Origin: Caulobacter vibrioides
GTDB lineage: Bacteria > Pseudomonadota > Alphaproteobacteria > Caulobacterales > Caulobacteraceae
Direction of reading: 5' to 3'
NCBI RefSeq assembly: GCF_002858865.1
Contig: NZ_PJRR01000016.1
Span: forward strand, 186,001-250,000
DNA: 64,000 nt
Shown: piece by piece, positions 1 to 7,627 of the stretch
How positions within the stretch are numbered: the stretch's first letter is position 1
Layout of the letters: each line of letters opens with the position of its first letter
Position numbers and translations under genes: made by a program
The notes under the pieces: model-generated
What the model was told of the DNA's origin: nothing
Databases searched by the model: none
What the model saw: only the letters and a program-made list of their open reading frames with translations

Positions 1-2
1 GC

Positions 3-851
3 CAGACCGTCAGCGAGATCATGCGCGAGCGGGCCCTGGCCCGAGCCGGCGTTTCGGCCCAGACTCTGAGCGAAGCCGACGCCCTGAAGCCTACCTTCAA
101 CAGCCTCTCACCCAAGGCCGCCTCCGGCGCGAAGGTCGCGCTGCGGGATCGCCTGCCGACCTTTGTGGGCCTCGCCGCCGGCTTCCTGCTGTGGTCGATG
201 GTCATGACTGGGGCCAGCATCCTGCTGAACAGCGTGATCGAGGAGAAATCGAGCAAGATCCTGGAGGTCCTGCTGTCCTCGGCCTCGGTGCCCGAGATCA
301 TGGGCGGCAAGATCCTGGGGGTCGCCGGGCTGACCCTGACGGTCATGGGCGTCTGGGCGATGGCCGGCTGGGTGGCCTTGATCAACTTCGCGCCGGGCCT
401 CGCCGGCGATCTCGTCGCCGTGCTGCTGGGCAAGGGCCTGCTGCTCTATTTCGGCGTTTACCTCGTCGGGGGCTACCTGATGTACGCCGCGCTTTTCGCC
501 GGCGTCGGCGCGTTCTGCGAGACACAGCGCGACGCCCAGACCCTGCTTGGGCCCATCATCCTGGTGATGTCGATCCCGATCATCTTCATGAGCCAGGCGA
601 TCCGCTCGCCGGACTCGCCGATTCTCTCGACCCTGTCCTGGATCCCGCCCTTCACGCCGTTCCTGATGCCGGTGCGGATCGCCGGAGACCCGCCGCTGAT
701 CCAGATCATCGGCACCACGGTCTTGATGATCGTGACGACCGTCGCGCTGGTGGCGTTCTCGACCCGCGCCTTCCACGTCGGCGCGCTGGCGACCGGGAAG
801 ATCGACCTTAAGACCCTGGTCGGTCGGATCACCCGCAAGCAGGCGGGGTAG
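3..851 (+). CDS. ABC-2 type transporter permease, C-terminal part (5' truncated)
   Basis: The frame is open from the left edge, so only the C-terminal portion is present. About five hydrophobic segments are visible, the first followed by a conserved stretch reading VIEEKSSKILEVLLSS, which is typical of NatB/YhaP-like ABC-2 permeases that work with a separate ATPase to export a substrate across the inner membrane. The substrate cannot be told. It ends just before a hairpin shared with the convergent rpsU. The start and the ATPase partner would lie outside the window. Confidence 0.8.
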   Translation, partial: QTVSEIMRERALARAGVSAQTLSEADALKPTFNSLSPKAASGAKVALRDRLPTFVGLAAGFLLWSMVMTGASILLNSVIEEKSSKILEVLLSSASVPEIMGGKILGVAGLTLTVMGVWAMAGWVALINFAPGLAGDLVAVLLGKGLLLYFGVYLVGGYLMYAALFAGVGAFCETQRDAQTLLGPIILVMSIPIIFMSQAIRSPDSPILSTLSWIPPFTPFLMPVRIAGDPPLIQIIGTTVLMIVTTVALVAFSTRAFHVGALATGKIDLKTLVGRITRKQAG

Positions 852-855
852 GTCC

Positions 856-894
856 GAAAACGACGAAGGCCGCGCGGATCGCCGCGCGGCCTTC
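856..894 (-). terminator. Hairpin terminator between ABC permease and rpsU
   Basis: A perfect 12-bp stem (865-876 with 883-894) closes a 6-nt loop. Reading the minus strand, a short T-run (856-859) follows the stem, so it mainly suits termination of rpsU. It may also stop the convergent permease transcript. Confidence 0.65.
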
Positions 895-926
895 GAAATC
901 TTCAGCGATGTGAAGAAGAGCGGGTC

Positions 927-1160
927 TTACCGGCCCGGCTTCTTCGGCATCGGCAGCAGACCTTCGCGCTGAGCGCGCTTGCGGGCCAGCTTGCGGGCGC
1001 GACGGACGGCTTCGGCCTTTTGGCGCGCGCGCTTTTCCGACGGCTTTTCATAATGCACGTGCCGCTTCATTTCGCGGAACGAGCCTTCGCGTTGCATCTT
1101 CTTCTTCAGAGCCTTCAGGGCCTGATCGACGTTGTTGTCGCGGACGAAAATCTGGACCAG
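927..1160 (-). CDS. rpsU: 30S ribosomal protein S21 (apparent CTG start)
   Basis: The 77-residue protein is a basic, helical S21 with the family N-terminus (M)[25 protein letters not shown] and an Arg/Lys-rich tail ending PMPKKPGR. S21 sits on the 30S platform and helps initiation. The homologous N-terminus falls on a CTG codon at 1158-1160. GGAGAG lies 6 nt upstream of it, which is ideal spacing. The nearest in-frame ATG is far upstream and would add 67 unlike residues; a TTG would add about twelve. The ATG just upstream is in another frame. It is divergent from the COQ9-family gene, a classic alphaproteobacterial arrangement. Confidence 0.92.
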   Translation of the reverse strand: MVQIFVRDNNVDQALKALKKKMQREGSFREMKRHVHYEKPSEKRARQKAEAVRRARKLARKRAQREGLLPMPKKPGR

Positions 1161-1341
1161 GGGTATCTCTCCATTCGACAGCCCGACCAAAATTCCCAAG
1201 TCCCTCTTGAGGGGCCGGGCGGGCGAATAAAACCAGTGCCCCGGAAGGGGTGCTTCCAGGCGATGAGGCGGGGCTGATAGCAGAGCCAACGGCCGCTGTC
1301 CATGCGCGACGCGGCCTAAACCACGGTGTAGACTCGGATTC

Positions 1342-2019
1342 ATGAGCGAAACCGTCGACACCTCCGGCCAAGCTTCCGATCAAGCTGGCGCAAACTGGGC
1401 CGATCAGGCTGAACAGCGCGTTCTGGACGAGGCCTTGCGCCTCGCGCCCAAGGCCGGCTGGAACAACGGACTTGTCAGTCGCGCCCTGTCTGCGGCGGGA
1501 CTTTCCGAGGCTGAAGGCCAGCTGCTGCTGCCTGAGGGCGCACGGGACCTCGCCGCTCTTTTGTCGCGACGCCATGACGCGGCCGCTTTGGCGCGCCTGC
1601 AGGCCTTTGATGTCGCGGCTCTGAAAATCCGCCAGCGAATCCGTGAAGGCGTGGTGGCCCGGCTCGACGCGGCGCAGGAGAACGCCGACGTGCTGCGGCC
1701 GCTGGCGGCCTTCCTGGCGTTTCCGACCAACCTGGCGTTGGCGTTGCGGCTCACCTGGGAATCGGCGGACGCCATCTGGCGCTGGGCCGGAGACACCGCC
1801 ACCGACGAGAACCACTACTCCAAGCGGGCGATCCTGTCGGGGATCCTGATCTCCACCCTCGCCGTCGACATGGCGTCGGGCCGCGCCTCGGCGCTGTCGC
1901 ACCTGGACGCGCGCATCGACAACGTGATGGCGTTCGAGAAGTGGAAGGCGGGCCTGAAGCCGATGGACCTGGCCAGCGAGATGGTCTCCGCGCTGGCCCG
2001 GATGCGGTTCGGCAAGTAG
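1342..2019 (+). CDS. COQ9 family protein (rpsU-divergent type)
   Basis: This 225-residue helical protein matches the COQ9/TIGR02396 family, originally named for being transcribed divergently from rpsU, as here. COQ9 is a TetR-fold lipid-binding protein that helps present ubiquinone intermediates to biosynthetic enzymes. Visible family features are the N-terminal helical segment ([16 protein letters not shown]), the central [17 protein letters not shown] with NHYSKRAIL, and a C-terminal helical region. It probably supports ubiquinone synthesis at the inner membrane. The ubiX homologue lies further along the window but is not in the same operon. Confidence 0.88.
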   Translation: MSETVDTSGQASDQAGANWADQAEQRVLDEALRLAPKAGWNNGLVSRALSAAGLSEAEGQLLLPEGARDLAALLSRRHDAAALARLQAFDVAALKIRQRIREGVVARLDAAQENADVLRPLAAFLAFPTNLALALRLTWESADAIWRWAGDTATDENHYSKRAILSGILISTLAVDMASGRASALSHLDARIDNVMAFEKWKAGLKPMDLASEMVSALARMRFGK

Positions 2020-2029
2020 GGGCGGGGCC

Positions 2030-2539
2030 TTAGCCTCCGAACGCCGCCGTCAAGCGATCGAGCTGGTTCTGAACCGGACGCGGCGCTTCTTCGTTCGGCG
2101 ACTCGACATACATGCGGCGGTCCAGGTGGCGGACGCGCTCGTACAGGCGCTCGGAGCGCTGCAGCAGGTTCATCAGGCCAAACGGCAGTTCCTCGACGGC
2201 CGGACCATCGGCCGGGGCCTCTTCGGCCAGGCGATAGGCTTCAGCGCAGGCGGCTTCCGGCGGCATCTCGCCTTCACGTACGGCGCGCTGCACCAAAAGC
2301 CAGGAGGCGACCTGCATCAGGCGCGTAGTCAGGCGCATGCTTTCGGTGGCGTAGCCCAGGGCGGCGTTGCGAGAGAGGACCTTGCTGTCATGGCGTCCGG
2401 CCCCGTCGAGATAGGCGGCGGTCTCTTCGACCAGTTGCATGCCTTCCTCGAACGTCCGGTCGAACAGTTCCGATCGCGCGAAATCCTGGATCACTCCAGC
2501 GCGCCAAGGCGTGTCCGCGAACGCGTTCACTTCGGTCAT
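2030..2539 (-). CDS. rcdA: RcdA, regulator of CtrA degradation
   Basis: The 169-residue helical protein (DUF1465 family) matches Caulobacter RcdA. RcdA is an adaptor that, with CpdR, PopA and c-di-GMP, brings CtrA to ClpXP at the stalked pole during the swarmer-to-stalked transition. The sequence has the family core LMQVASWLLVQRAVREGEM and a hydrophilic, proline-containing C-terminal tail. The start follows TAGCTATG, and no longer in-frame ATG is needed. A CtrA-like box lies about 145-155 bp upstream of the start. The DUF1192 gene lies upstream on the same strand, separated by 181 bp. Confidence 0.9.
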   Translation of the reverse strand: MTEVNAFADTPWRAGVIQDFARSELFDRTFEEGMQLVEETAAYLDGAGRHDSKVLSRNAALGYATESMRLTTRLMQVASWLLVQRAVREGEMPPEAACAEAYRLAEEAPADGPAVEELPFGLMNLLQRSERLYERVRHLDRRMYVESPNEEAPRPVQNQLDRLTAAFGG

Positions 2540-2680
2540 AGCTACTCAATGCCCCTTCGAAAGGCCGCGAGGACGTCTCGCTTGGCGACTGAACTGCAAC
2601 GCCCGTGCCAGAGCCAACCGTCCCGTTTCGCGACCCGCCCTTTCGAACCGACCTACTAACCCCTAAAGGCGAAAGCCGCC

Positions 2681-2695
2681 TTAAGCCGCCAGTAA
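2681..2695 (-). promoter_or_regulatory. CtrA-like box upstream of rcdA
   Basis: The plus strand reads TTAA-N7-GTAA (TTAC-N7-TTAA on the minus strand), a 7-of-8 match to the CtrA consensus TTAA-N7-TTAA. It lies in the leader region of rcdA, a gene reported to be under CtrA control in C. crescentus. Binding is inferred from the motif alone. Confidence 0.4.
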
Positions 2696-2720
2696 CCTCA
2701 CCGAAACCTTAAAGGAACCG

Positions 2721-2927
2721 TTAGTCTAGGCGACCAAACAGCGCATTGGCCGCATCGCGACCCGCCTTTTTCTTGGCCAGTTGGGCTTTGGTGCGTTCGA
2801 TCTCGGCCTGCAAGGCCGCGATGCGCTCCTCCAGTTCCGCGACGCCGTAGACTTCCAGGTCCTCGTGGGTCGCCTCGTTCAAGGCGCGTCCGCTGAAGGC
2901 GCGGGCTTCCGCAGGCTCCTCGAACAT
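2721..2927 (-). CDS. DUF1192 family small coiled-coil protein
   Basis: This 68-residue acidic protein matches DUF1192. The N-terminal half contains a conserved patch (GRALNEATHEDLEVYGVAELEERI). The second half is a Leu/Ile heptad coiled coil (IAALQAEIERTKAQLAKKKA). Function is unknown; homologues are widespread in alphaproteobacteria. It is divergent from the quinone oxidoreductase gene, with 75 bp between the two starts. Confidence 0.8.
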   Translation of the reverse strand: MFEEPAEARAFSGRALNEATHEDLEVYGVAELEERIAALQAEIERTKAQLAKKKAGRDAANALFGRLD

Positions 2928-3002
2928 GGGCTTTTCTCCCTTTTCCGTCAGACATCTGACGCCTACCTAGGCCGCAAGGCAAGCACCACGAAGGAGCCCG
3001 GC

Positions 3003-3977
3003 ATGGCCGAGACGATGACGGCGATCGCGATTGAAGGCGGCAAGGGGCCGGCGCAGGCGCTGCACGCAACGCGGCTGGATCGTCCCATGCCGGGACCCGG
3101 CGAGATCCTGATCAAGATGGCGGCGGCCGGCGTGAATCGCCCCGACCTCCTGCAGCGCATGGGTTTTTACCCGCCGCCGCCCGGCGCGCCCGCCACCCTG
3201 GGCCTTGAAGTGGCCGGTGAGGTCGTGGTCGGCGCGGGCCGCTGGAAGGCGGGCGACAAGGTTTGCGCCCTGCTCGGTGGCGGCGGATACGCCGAGTACG
3301 CCGTGGTCGACGCCCGCCATGCGCTGCCGATTCCGGGGGATCTGGACCTCGTCCAGGCCGCCGCCCTGCCCGAGACCGTGTTCACCGTCTTCGCCAATGT
3401 GTTCGAGCATGGCGCCTTGAAGGCCGGCGAGACGCTGCTGGTTCACGGTGGAACGTCCGGAATCGGAACAACTGCGATCGCCATGGCCAAGGCCGCCGGC
3501 GCCAAGGTGATCGCCACGGGGCGCGGCGCCGACAAGAAGGCCAAGGCGCTGGACCTCGGCGCCGATATCGCCGTCGACACCAAGGCCGAGGACTTCGCGG
3601 AGGTCGTGAAGGCCGCCGGCGGCGCGGACGTGATCCTCGACATGGTCGGCGCCAGCTATTTCGAGAAGAACCTCGACGCCCTCAATGTCGGCGGCCGCAT
3701 TGTCTACATCGCCAGCCTGGGCGGCTCGACGCTGGAGGTTCCGGTGATGAAGATCATGCAGAAGCGGGCGGTGATCACCGGCTCGACCCTGCGCCCCCGC
3801 TCGGCCGACGAGAAGGCGCGCCTGGCCGCCGAGGTCGAGCGCGTCGTCTGGCCCTGGGTGGCGGCCGGCAAGCTGAAGCCCATCATCGACGCGACCTTCC
3901 CGCTTGCTGACGCGGCCTCAGCTCACGCTCACCTCGAGGCCGGGGAGCATGTGGGTAAGGTGGTGCTGACGGTCTGA
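3003..3977 (+). CDS. NAD(P)H-quinone oxidoreductase (PIG3/QOR type)
   Basis: The 324-residue protein belongs to the zinc-free medium-chain dehydrogenase/reductase family (PIG3 type, TIGR02824), which reduces quinones with NADPH. It shows the N-terminal GroES-like fold (GVNRPDLLQRMGFYPPPPGAP), then a Rossmann region with the nucleotide-binding stretch VHGGTSGIGTTAIAMAKAAGAKV at about 145-167, and the family tail EHVGKVVLTV. The chosen ATG follows AAGGAG at correct spacing and gives the usual family length; the longer open frame upstream is not homologous. The next gene starts immediately after the stop codon. Confidence 0.9.
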   Translation: MAETMTAIAIEGGKGPAQALHATRLDRPMPGPGEILIKMAAAGVNRPDLLQRMGFYPPPPGAPATLGLEVAGEVVVGAGRWKAGDKVCALLGGGGYAEYAVVDARHALPIPGDLDLVQAAALPETVFTVFANVFEHGALKAGETLLVHGGTSGIGTTAIAMAKAAGAKVIATGRGADKKAKALDLGADIAVDTKAEDFAEVVKAAGGADVILDMVGASYFEKNLDALNVGGRIVYIASLGGSTLEVPVMKIMQKRAVITGSTLRPRSADEKARLAAEVERVVWPWVAAGKLKPIIDATFPLADAASAHAHLEAGEHVGKVVLTV

Positions 3978-3989
3978 ATGGAGGGGGCA

Positions 3990-4952
3990 GTGGCGAGTGA
4001 AAGCGAAGCGAATGAGGGACTTCCGCTAGGCGACTATTTGCCAAATCTTATAAGGGCTATTGAGCTCTTAAGCGGGCGCCCGAAGCAGTGCGCCAGAAAT
4101 TCTATAAAGTGTTTGAAGAGGGCTTGGTTGTTACGGGATCTTGATCCCGAAATGGCTGTATTTCGCGCGATTACTGCTGAGGAGGAGGCCGCGACCGCTC
4201 TGATGTTTGCTTTAAAGCATCGCGGGTATCCGTTATCAGAAAAGCTTTTGCCGCATGATCACAATCAAAAATCCGCGTGGATGCCATTTATTGAAGTTAT
4301 CGGAAAATTGTTTGGTGAGAGCGGGGTTCCTAAGCCGAGGATTACTCTGAAGTTTTCCGTAGAGGCAAGGGTTGATGTGTCTATATCTGCCAAGGCCTTG
4401 AACATCCAAGGTGCGAAAGAGGGCGATTTTCTCTCTCCCGACGAGCCTCTTAATATGACTATACGATCCAGTAAGATCGGTTCCGATGACGCTGAAATAC
4501 ATACCTTCGAAGAAGATCTAATGAATTGGGCAAATGAGAAGGGGGCGAAAAGTATCAGGGATTATATAGCGGAGGCGGCCAATATAAGAAATCTGGTTCT
4601 ATATGCACAGGATCGTGGCATTCCGAAGTGCGAGCACGTCGATGGGTTTATCATTGAGCGGCGGCGTCGAGTGGTGGTTCTCCTTTTCGCTGTAATTATG
4701 GTTCTTCAGGCGCGGCAGCCACAGGCATTCGCCGCGCAGGCTTTAGAAGCATTTTTGAGGGTGATGCGTGGGGTCACGCAAGCTGGATTCGATTTTGCCT
4801 CTGCCGAGGGCGGGGGGCGCTTCAAGGTGATCACGCACCTAGATCCAGACGGAGCGCAGCATATCAGTCAGATCCACGCTGCAGAGTCGTTTTACACCTT
4901 CGAGTCGAGATTTAGCTATAAGTGGTCAAGAGGGTGGAGCTTCGGTCCATAG
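3990..4952 (+). CDS. Low-GC orphan protein, function unknown
   Basis: About 320 residues, not recognised. Base composition is strikingly lower in GC than the neighbours and codons rare here (ATA, TTA, AGA) are frequent, which suggests horizontal acquisition. An ATG at 3978 abuts the preceding stop codon. GTG at 3990 has GGAGG five bases upstream and is preferred. Residues 25-75 form a helical block (CARNSIKCLKRAWLL...ITAEEEAATALMFAL) that loosely recalls HEPN/AbiV-like helical proteins, but that is only an impression. A hydrophobic stretch near residue 230 (RRRRVVVLLFAVIMVL) could be one membrane segment. It lies between the oxidoreductase gene and trcR with no mobile-element genes nearby. 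Confidence 0.7.
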   Translation: MASESEANEGLPLGDYLPNLIRAIELLSGRPKQCARNSIKCLKRAWLLRDLDPEMAVFRAITAEEEAATALMFALKHRGYPLSEKLLPHDHNQKSAWMPFIEVIGKLFGESGVPKPRITLKFSVEARVDVSISAKALNIQGAKEGDFLSPDEPLNMTIRSSKIGSDDAEIHTFEEDLMNWANEKGAKSIRDYIAEAANIRNLVLYAQDRGIPKCEHVDGFIIERRRRVVVLLFAVIMVLQARQPQAFAAQALEAFLRVMRGVTQAGFDFASAEGGGRFKVITHLDPDGAQHISQIHAAESFYTFESRFSYKWSRGWSFGP

Positions 4953-5007
4953 AAGCGCCACGTCCTGGGACGCCGACGTCCTCAAGGCCTTGGTAGCGCA
5001 ACAGAAT

Positions 5008-5041
5008 GGGACGGTCGGGCCATAGTCCCCGTTCCCTTTTT
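5008..5041 (+). terminator. Probable terminator after the low-GC gene
   Basis: An imperfect GGGACGG / CCGTTCCC hairpin is followed directly by a run of six T (5036-5041), fitting an intrinsic terminator for the gene ending at 4952. Confidence 0.45.
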
Positions 5042-5074
5042 CCGAGAACCGCATTATAGCGTTTACAACATCCC

Positions 5075-5094
5075 GCCCGGCCGAAAGGCCGGGC
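5075..5094 (+). other. GNRA-capped hairpin in the trcR leader
   Basis: GCCCGGCC-GAAA-GGCCGGGC forms a perfect 8-bp stem with a GAAA tetraloop, ending about 22 bases before the trcR start. There is no T-run, so it is more likely a 5'-leader stability or folding element than a terminator. Function is inferred. Confidence 0.4.
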
Positions 5095-5116
5095 GCCGTC
5101 ATTTCTGGAGGACCGC

Positions 5117-5830
5117 ATGTCCGACATCCTGATGCCCAAGGCGACCGCCGTCTGGTTGGTGGACAACACCTCGCTCAGCTTCGAGCAGATCGCCGATTTC
5201 TGCGGCCTGCACCCGCTGGAAGTGCGGGGCATCGCCGATGGCGAAGTGGCGCGTGACATCCGCGGCGCAGACCCGATCGGCAACGGGCAACTGAATCGCG
5301 AAGAGCTGGACCGCGCTCAGGCCAATCCCGACTATCGCATGAAGGCGCTGGTCAGCCGCCACGCCGAGCTGCTGAAGCCGGCCAAGAAGGCCCCGCGTTA
5401 CACGCCCGTGTCGCGCCGCCAGGACCGACCGGACGCCATCGCCTGGTTCCTGCGTCACCACCCCGAAGTGACCGACGCCCAGATCTCGAAGATCCTGGGC
5501 ACCACCAAGGCCACGATCGAGCAGGTTCGCGCCCGTACGCACTGGAACGCCGCCAACATCAAGCCGGTCGATCCGGTGACCCTGGGTCTGGTTGGTCAGC
5601 TGGAACTCGACGCCCTCGTCAAGAAGGCCGCCGAGAAGAAGGCCAAGGACGACCTGAAGAAGGGCATCGTGCCGGAAGACCCGACCCTGCGTCCGGCTTC
5701 GGAAGCCGGTCAGTTCGAGCCGGAGGTCGAGGAAGAAGAAGAAGACTTCCGCGCGCCCCGCGGCGATCTCAAGGCCGAGGACGTGTTCGGCAAGTCCACG
5801 GGCTATGTCGACGAGGAAGACGAGGACTAG
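5117..5830 (+). CDS. trcR: TrcR, DUF1013 RNA polymerase-associated cell-cycle regulator
   Basis: The 237-residue protein is a full-length DUF1013 protein. In C. crescentus this protein was named TrcR and reported to track with RNA polymerase and affect cell-cycle transcription and antibiotic tolerance. Residues 1-90 and 100-150 hold helical, HTH-like segments (SFEQIADFCGLHPLEVRGIADGEV and DAQISKILGTTKATIEQVRARTHW). A lysine-rich stretch and a highly acidic tail (EPEVEEEEEDF...DEEDED) follow. TGGAGG lies 7 bases before the ATG. It is monocistronic, with a strong terminator downstream. Confidence 0.88.
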   Translation: MSDILMPKATAVWLVDNTSLSFEQIADFCGLHPLEVRGIADGEVARDIRGADPIGNGQLNREELDRAQANPDYRMKALVSRHAELLKPAKKAPRYTPVSRRQDRPDAIAWFLRHHPEVTDAQISKILGTTKATIEQVRARTHWNAANIKPVDPVTLGLVGQLELDALVKKAAEKKAKDDLKKGIVPEDPTLRPASEAGQFEPEVEEEEEDFRAPRGDLKAEDVFGKSTGYVDEEDED

Positions 5831-5855
5831 GCCTCGGCGCGTCGCAGAAAAAGCA

Positions 5856-5894
5856 GAGGCCCCGTTCCTTGCCGGAACGGGGCCTCTCGTTTTT
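5856..5894 (+). terminator. Intrinsic terminator of trcR
   Basis: A perfect 13-bp stem (5856-5868 with 5874-5886), a 5-nt loop and a T-run at 5890-5894 make a textbook terminator on the plus strand. Confidence 0.85.
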
Positions 5895-5910
5895 CGGCTG
5901 CCTCTAGCAG

Positions 5911-6084
5911 CTAGTGCATTCGGGCCTTTAGGCCCTCGATCTCTTCCTTCAGTCGAAGTTTCCGCCGCTTAAGCTCCCTGAGCGCCGTTCCGTCGCTACC
6001 GGGTCGATTGGTCTCCTCCTGGATCTTGCGGTCGAGGTTCTCGTGACGGGACCCAAGCTCGCGGATACGGGATTCGATGGCCAT
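5911..6084 (-). CDS. YdcH family (DUF465) small coiled-coil protein
   Basis: 57 residues starting MAIESRIRELGSRHENLDRKI and continuing as a single Leu-zipper-like helix (LKRRKLRLKEEIEGLKARMH), as in YdcH/DUF465 proteins of unknown function. AAGGAG sits 9 bases upstream of this ATG. A longer frame to 6123 lacks homology and a ribosome-binding site. It is convergent with trcR and divergent from ubiX. A second DUF465 gene lies at 7368-7598. Confidence 0.8.
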   Translation of the reverse strand: MAIESRIRELGSRHENLDRKIQEETNRPGSDGTALRELKRRKLRLKEEIEGLKARMH

Positions 6085-6213
6085 GGCTCTCGGCTCCTTG
6101 CTGGTGGAGACGAAAGTGAACACCCGCTGTGCGTTGCTGTCAGATCACATATGATTGCAATCGGCCCCGCTTGACGTGGCGCGGCTTGCTCCCAAGACGG
6201 ACGAAAATTCACC

Positions 6214-6831
6214 ATGTCGGACGGTTCGAAAAACGCTGATCGCTCGCGACTTGTGGTGGGCATAACGGGCGCTTCCGGCGTGGCCTACGGGCTTCGCGCG
6301 CTCGACGCCTGCCGGGATCTGGGCGTCGAGAGTCATCTGGTGATGTCCAAGTCCGCCGCCTTGACCCTGGCCCAGGAGACCGGGCTTTCGGTTTCGGACG
6401 TGAACGCCAAGGCCGATGTCGTGCATCGTGCGGCGGATGTCGGAGCCTCGATCGCGTCGGGTTCTTTCCGCACGCTGGGCATGCTCATTGCGCCCTGTTC
6501 AGTCCGTACGATGAGCGAAATCGCAACGGGCGTAACGTCTTCGCTGCTGACCCGCGCGGCCGACGTGGTCTTGAAGGAGCGTCGAACCCTGGTGCTTATG
6601 GTGCGCGAGACACCGTTCCATCTGGGCCACCTGCGCACCATGACCAGCCTGGCCGAGATGGGCGCGGTGATTGCGCCACCGCTGCCGGCGTTCTACGCCA
6701 AACCGTCTTCGATCGAGGAGATGGTCGACCAGTCCGTGGGGCGGGTGCTCGATCTTTTTGGCCTCTCCTGGCGACCCGTCAAGCGATGGGGCGAGGACCT
6801 GGAGACCATCACCGGCAAGGCGGAAGGTTAA
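6214..6831 (+). CDS. ubiX: Flavin prenyltransferase UbiX
   Basis: The 205-residue protein matches UbiX, which prenylates FMN to make the prFMN cofactor of UbiD-type decarboxylases, here probably for ubiquinone synthesis. Visible motifs are the FMN-binding GITGASGVAYGLRAL at about 16-30, the APCSVRTMSEIATGV loop with the catalytic region near residue 90, and LVLMVRETPFHLGHL with the conserved Arg-Glu-Thr-Pro. The next gene begins 4 bases after the stop, so the two are likely cotranscribed. Confidence 0.93.
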   Translation: MSDGSKNADRSRLVVGITGASGVAYGLRALDACRDLGVESHLVMSKSAALTLAQETGLSVSDVNAKADVVHRAADVGASIASGSFRTLGMLIAPCSVRTMSEIATGVTSSLLTRAADVVLKERRTLVLMVRETPFHLGHLRTMTSLAEMGAVIAPPLPAFYAKPSSIEEMVDQSVGRVLDLFGLSWRPVKRWGEDLETITGKAEG

Positions 6832-6835
6832 CGTC

Positions 6836-7309
6836 GTGGGCGCGAACAAGGGGCTTTGGGACTGGGCGCTGGACGCCTATGCGCGTCAACCTGTCGCAGA
6901 GGCGTGCCTGCATCTGCAGGACGCCCACGGTCAGAACGTGCCCTATCTGCTCTGGGCCGCCTGGATGGCGGAACAGGGCAGGGCGGCTGACTTGAAAATC
7001 GCCGCCGGGGTGATGCGCGGCTGGGACCGGGATGTCGGCGCGCCTTTGCGCGGCGTGCGACGCGCGCTGAAGCCGCCGAGGCCCCCTGTCGACGAGATCG
7101 GCAAGGAAGCCTTCCGCGACGCGGTGAAGGCCGTGGAACTGCAGGGCGAGCGGGTGCTGATGGAGAGCCTCGAGGCGCTTGCGGGGCCGCCTACGGCTCC
7201 TGCGAGCCTTGTCGAGGGCCTGGTGGCCGCCGCAGAAGCTTCCGGCGATCCGCCTCGCCGCGCAGCTTTGGAGAGACTGGCCCAGGCGCTGCAGACGGCG
7301 CACGGCTGA
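6836..7309 (+). CDS. TIGR02444/DUF2390 family protein
   Basis: About 157 residues starting from GTG, with GGAAGG 8 bases upstream inside the end of ubiX. The sequence GLWDWALDAYARQPVAEACLHLQDAHGQNVPYLLWAAWMAE is characteristic of the helical TIGR02444 family, whose function is unknown and which often lies near quinone or transporter genes. No ATG is available at the homologous N-terminus. Tight spacing indicates an operon with ubiX. Confidence 0.8.
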   Translation: MGANKGLWDWALDAYARQPVAEACLHLQDAHGQNVPYLLWAAWMAEQGRAADLKIAAGVMRGWDRDVGAPLRGVRRALKPPRPPVDEIGKEAFRDAVKAVELQGERVLMESLEALAGPPTAPASLVEGLVAAAEASGDPPRRAALERLAQALQTAHG

Positions 7310-7367
7310 GCGCCTTTACCGCCTGTCAGCCTTTGCTATCTATGACCCTCCAAGGGGCCCTATCGAG

Positions 7368-7598
7368 ATGACGTCCATGAACGACGATGATCCGTCGGAA
7401 GATACCGACATCGCGATCGAACGTCGCCTCGCCGACCTGCGCGAGGACCACAAGGACCTCGACGACTCGATCCGCGCGCTCGAAGAGCGCTTTCAGCCTG
7501 ACATGCTGCAGATCGCGCGTCTGAAGCGGAAGAAGCTGGCCCTGAAAGATGAAATCGGCCGTCTGGAAGACCTGCTGACGCCAGACATCATCGCCTGA
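7368..7598 (+). CDS. YdcH family (DUF465) protein
   Basis: 76 residues. An acidic N-terminus (MTSMNDDDPSEDTD) precedes the DUF465 coiled coil (RLADLREDHKDLDDSIRALEERF...RLKRKKLALKDEIGRLEDLL). The ATG at 7368 is used; another at 7377 is possible. The family has no assigned function. It follows the ubiX operon by 58 bp and is convergent with the M61-type peptidase gene. Confidence 0.78.
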   Translation: MTSMNDDDPSEDTDIAIERRLADLREDHKDLDDSIRALEERFQPDMLQIARLKRKKLALKDEIGRLEDLLTPDIIA

Positions 7599-7627
7599 CG
7601 GGAGCCCTTGGGCTCATTTAGAGCCCT

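Noticed and set aside
2709..2724. Another CtrA box at the 3' end of the DUF1192 gene
   Set aside because: TTAA-N8-TTAG has the wrong spacing and a mismatch, and overlaps the stop codon of that gene.
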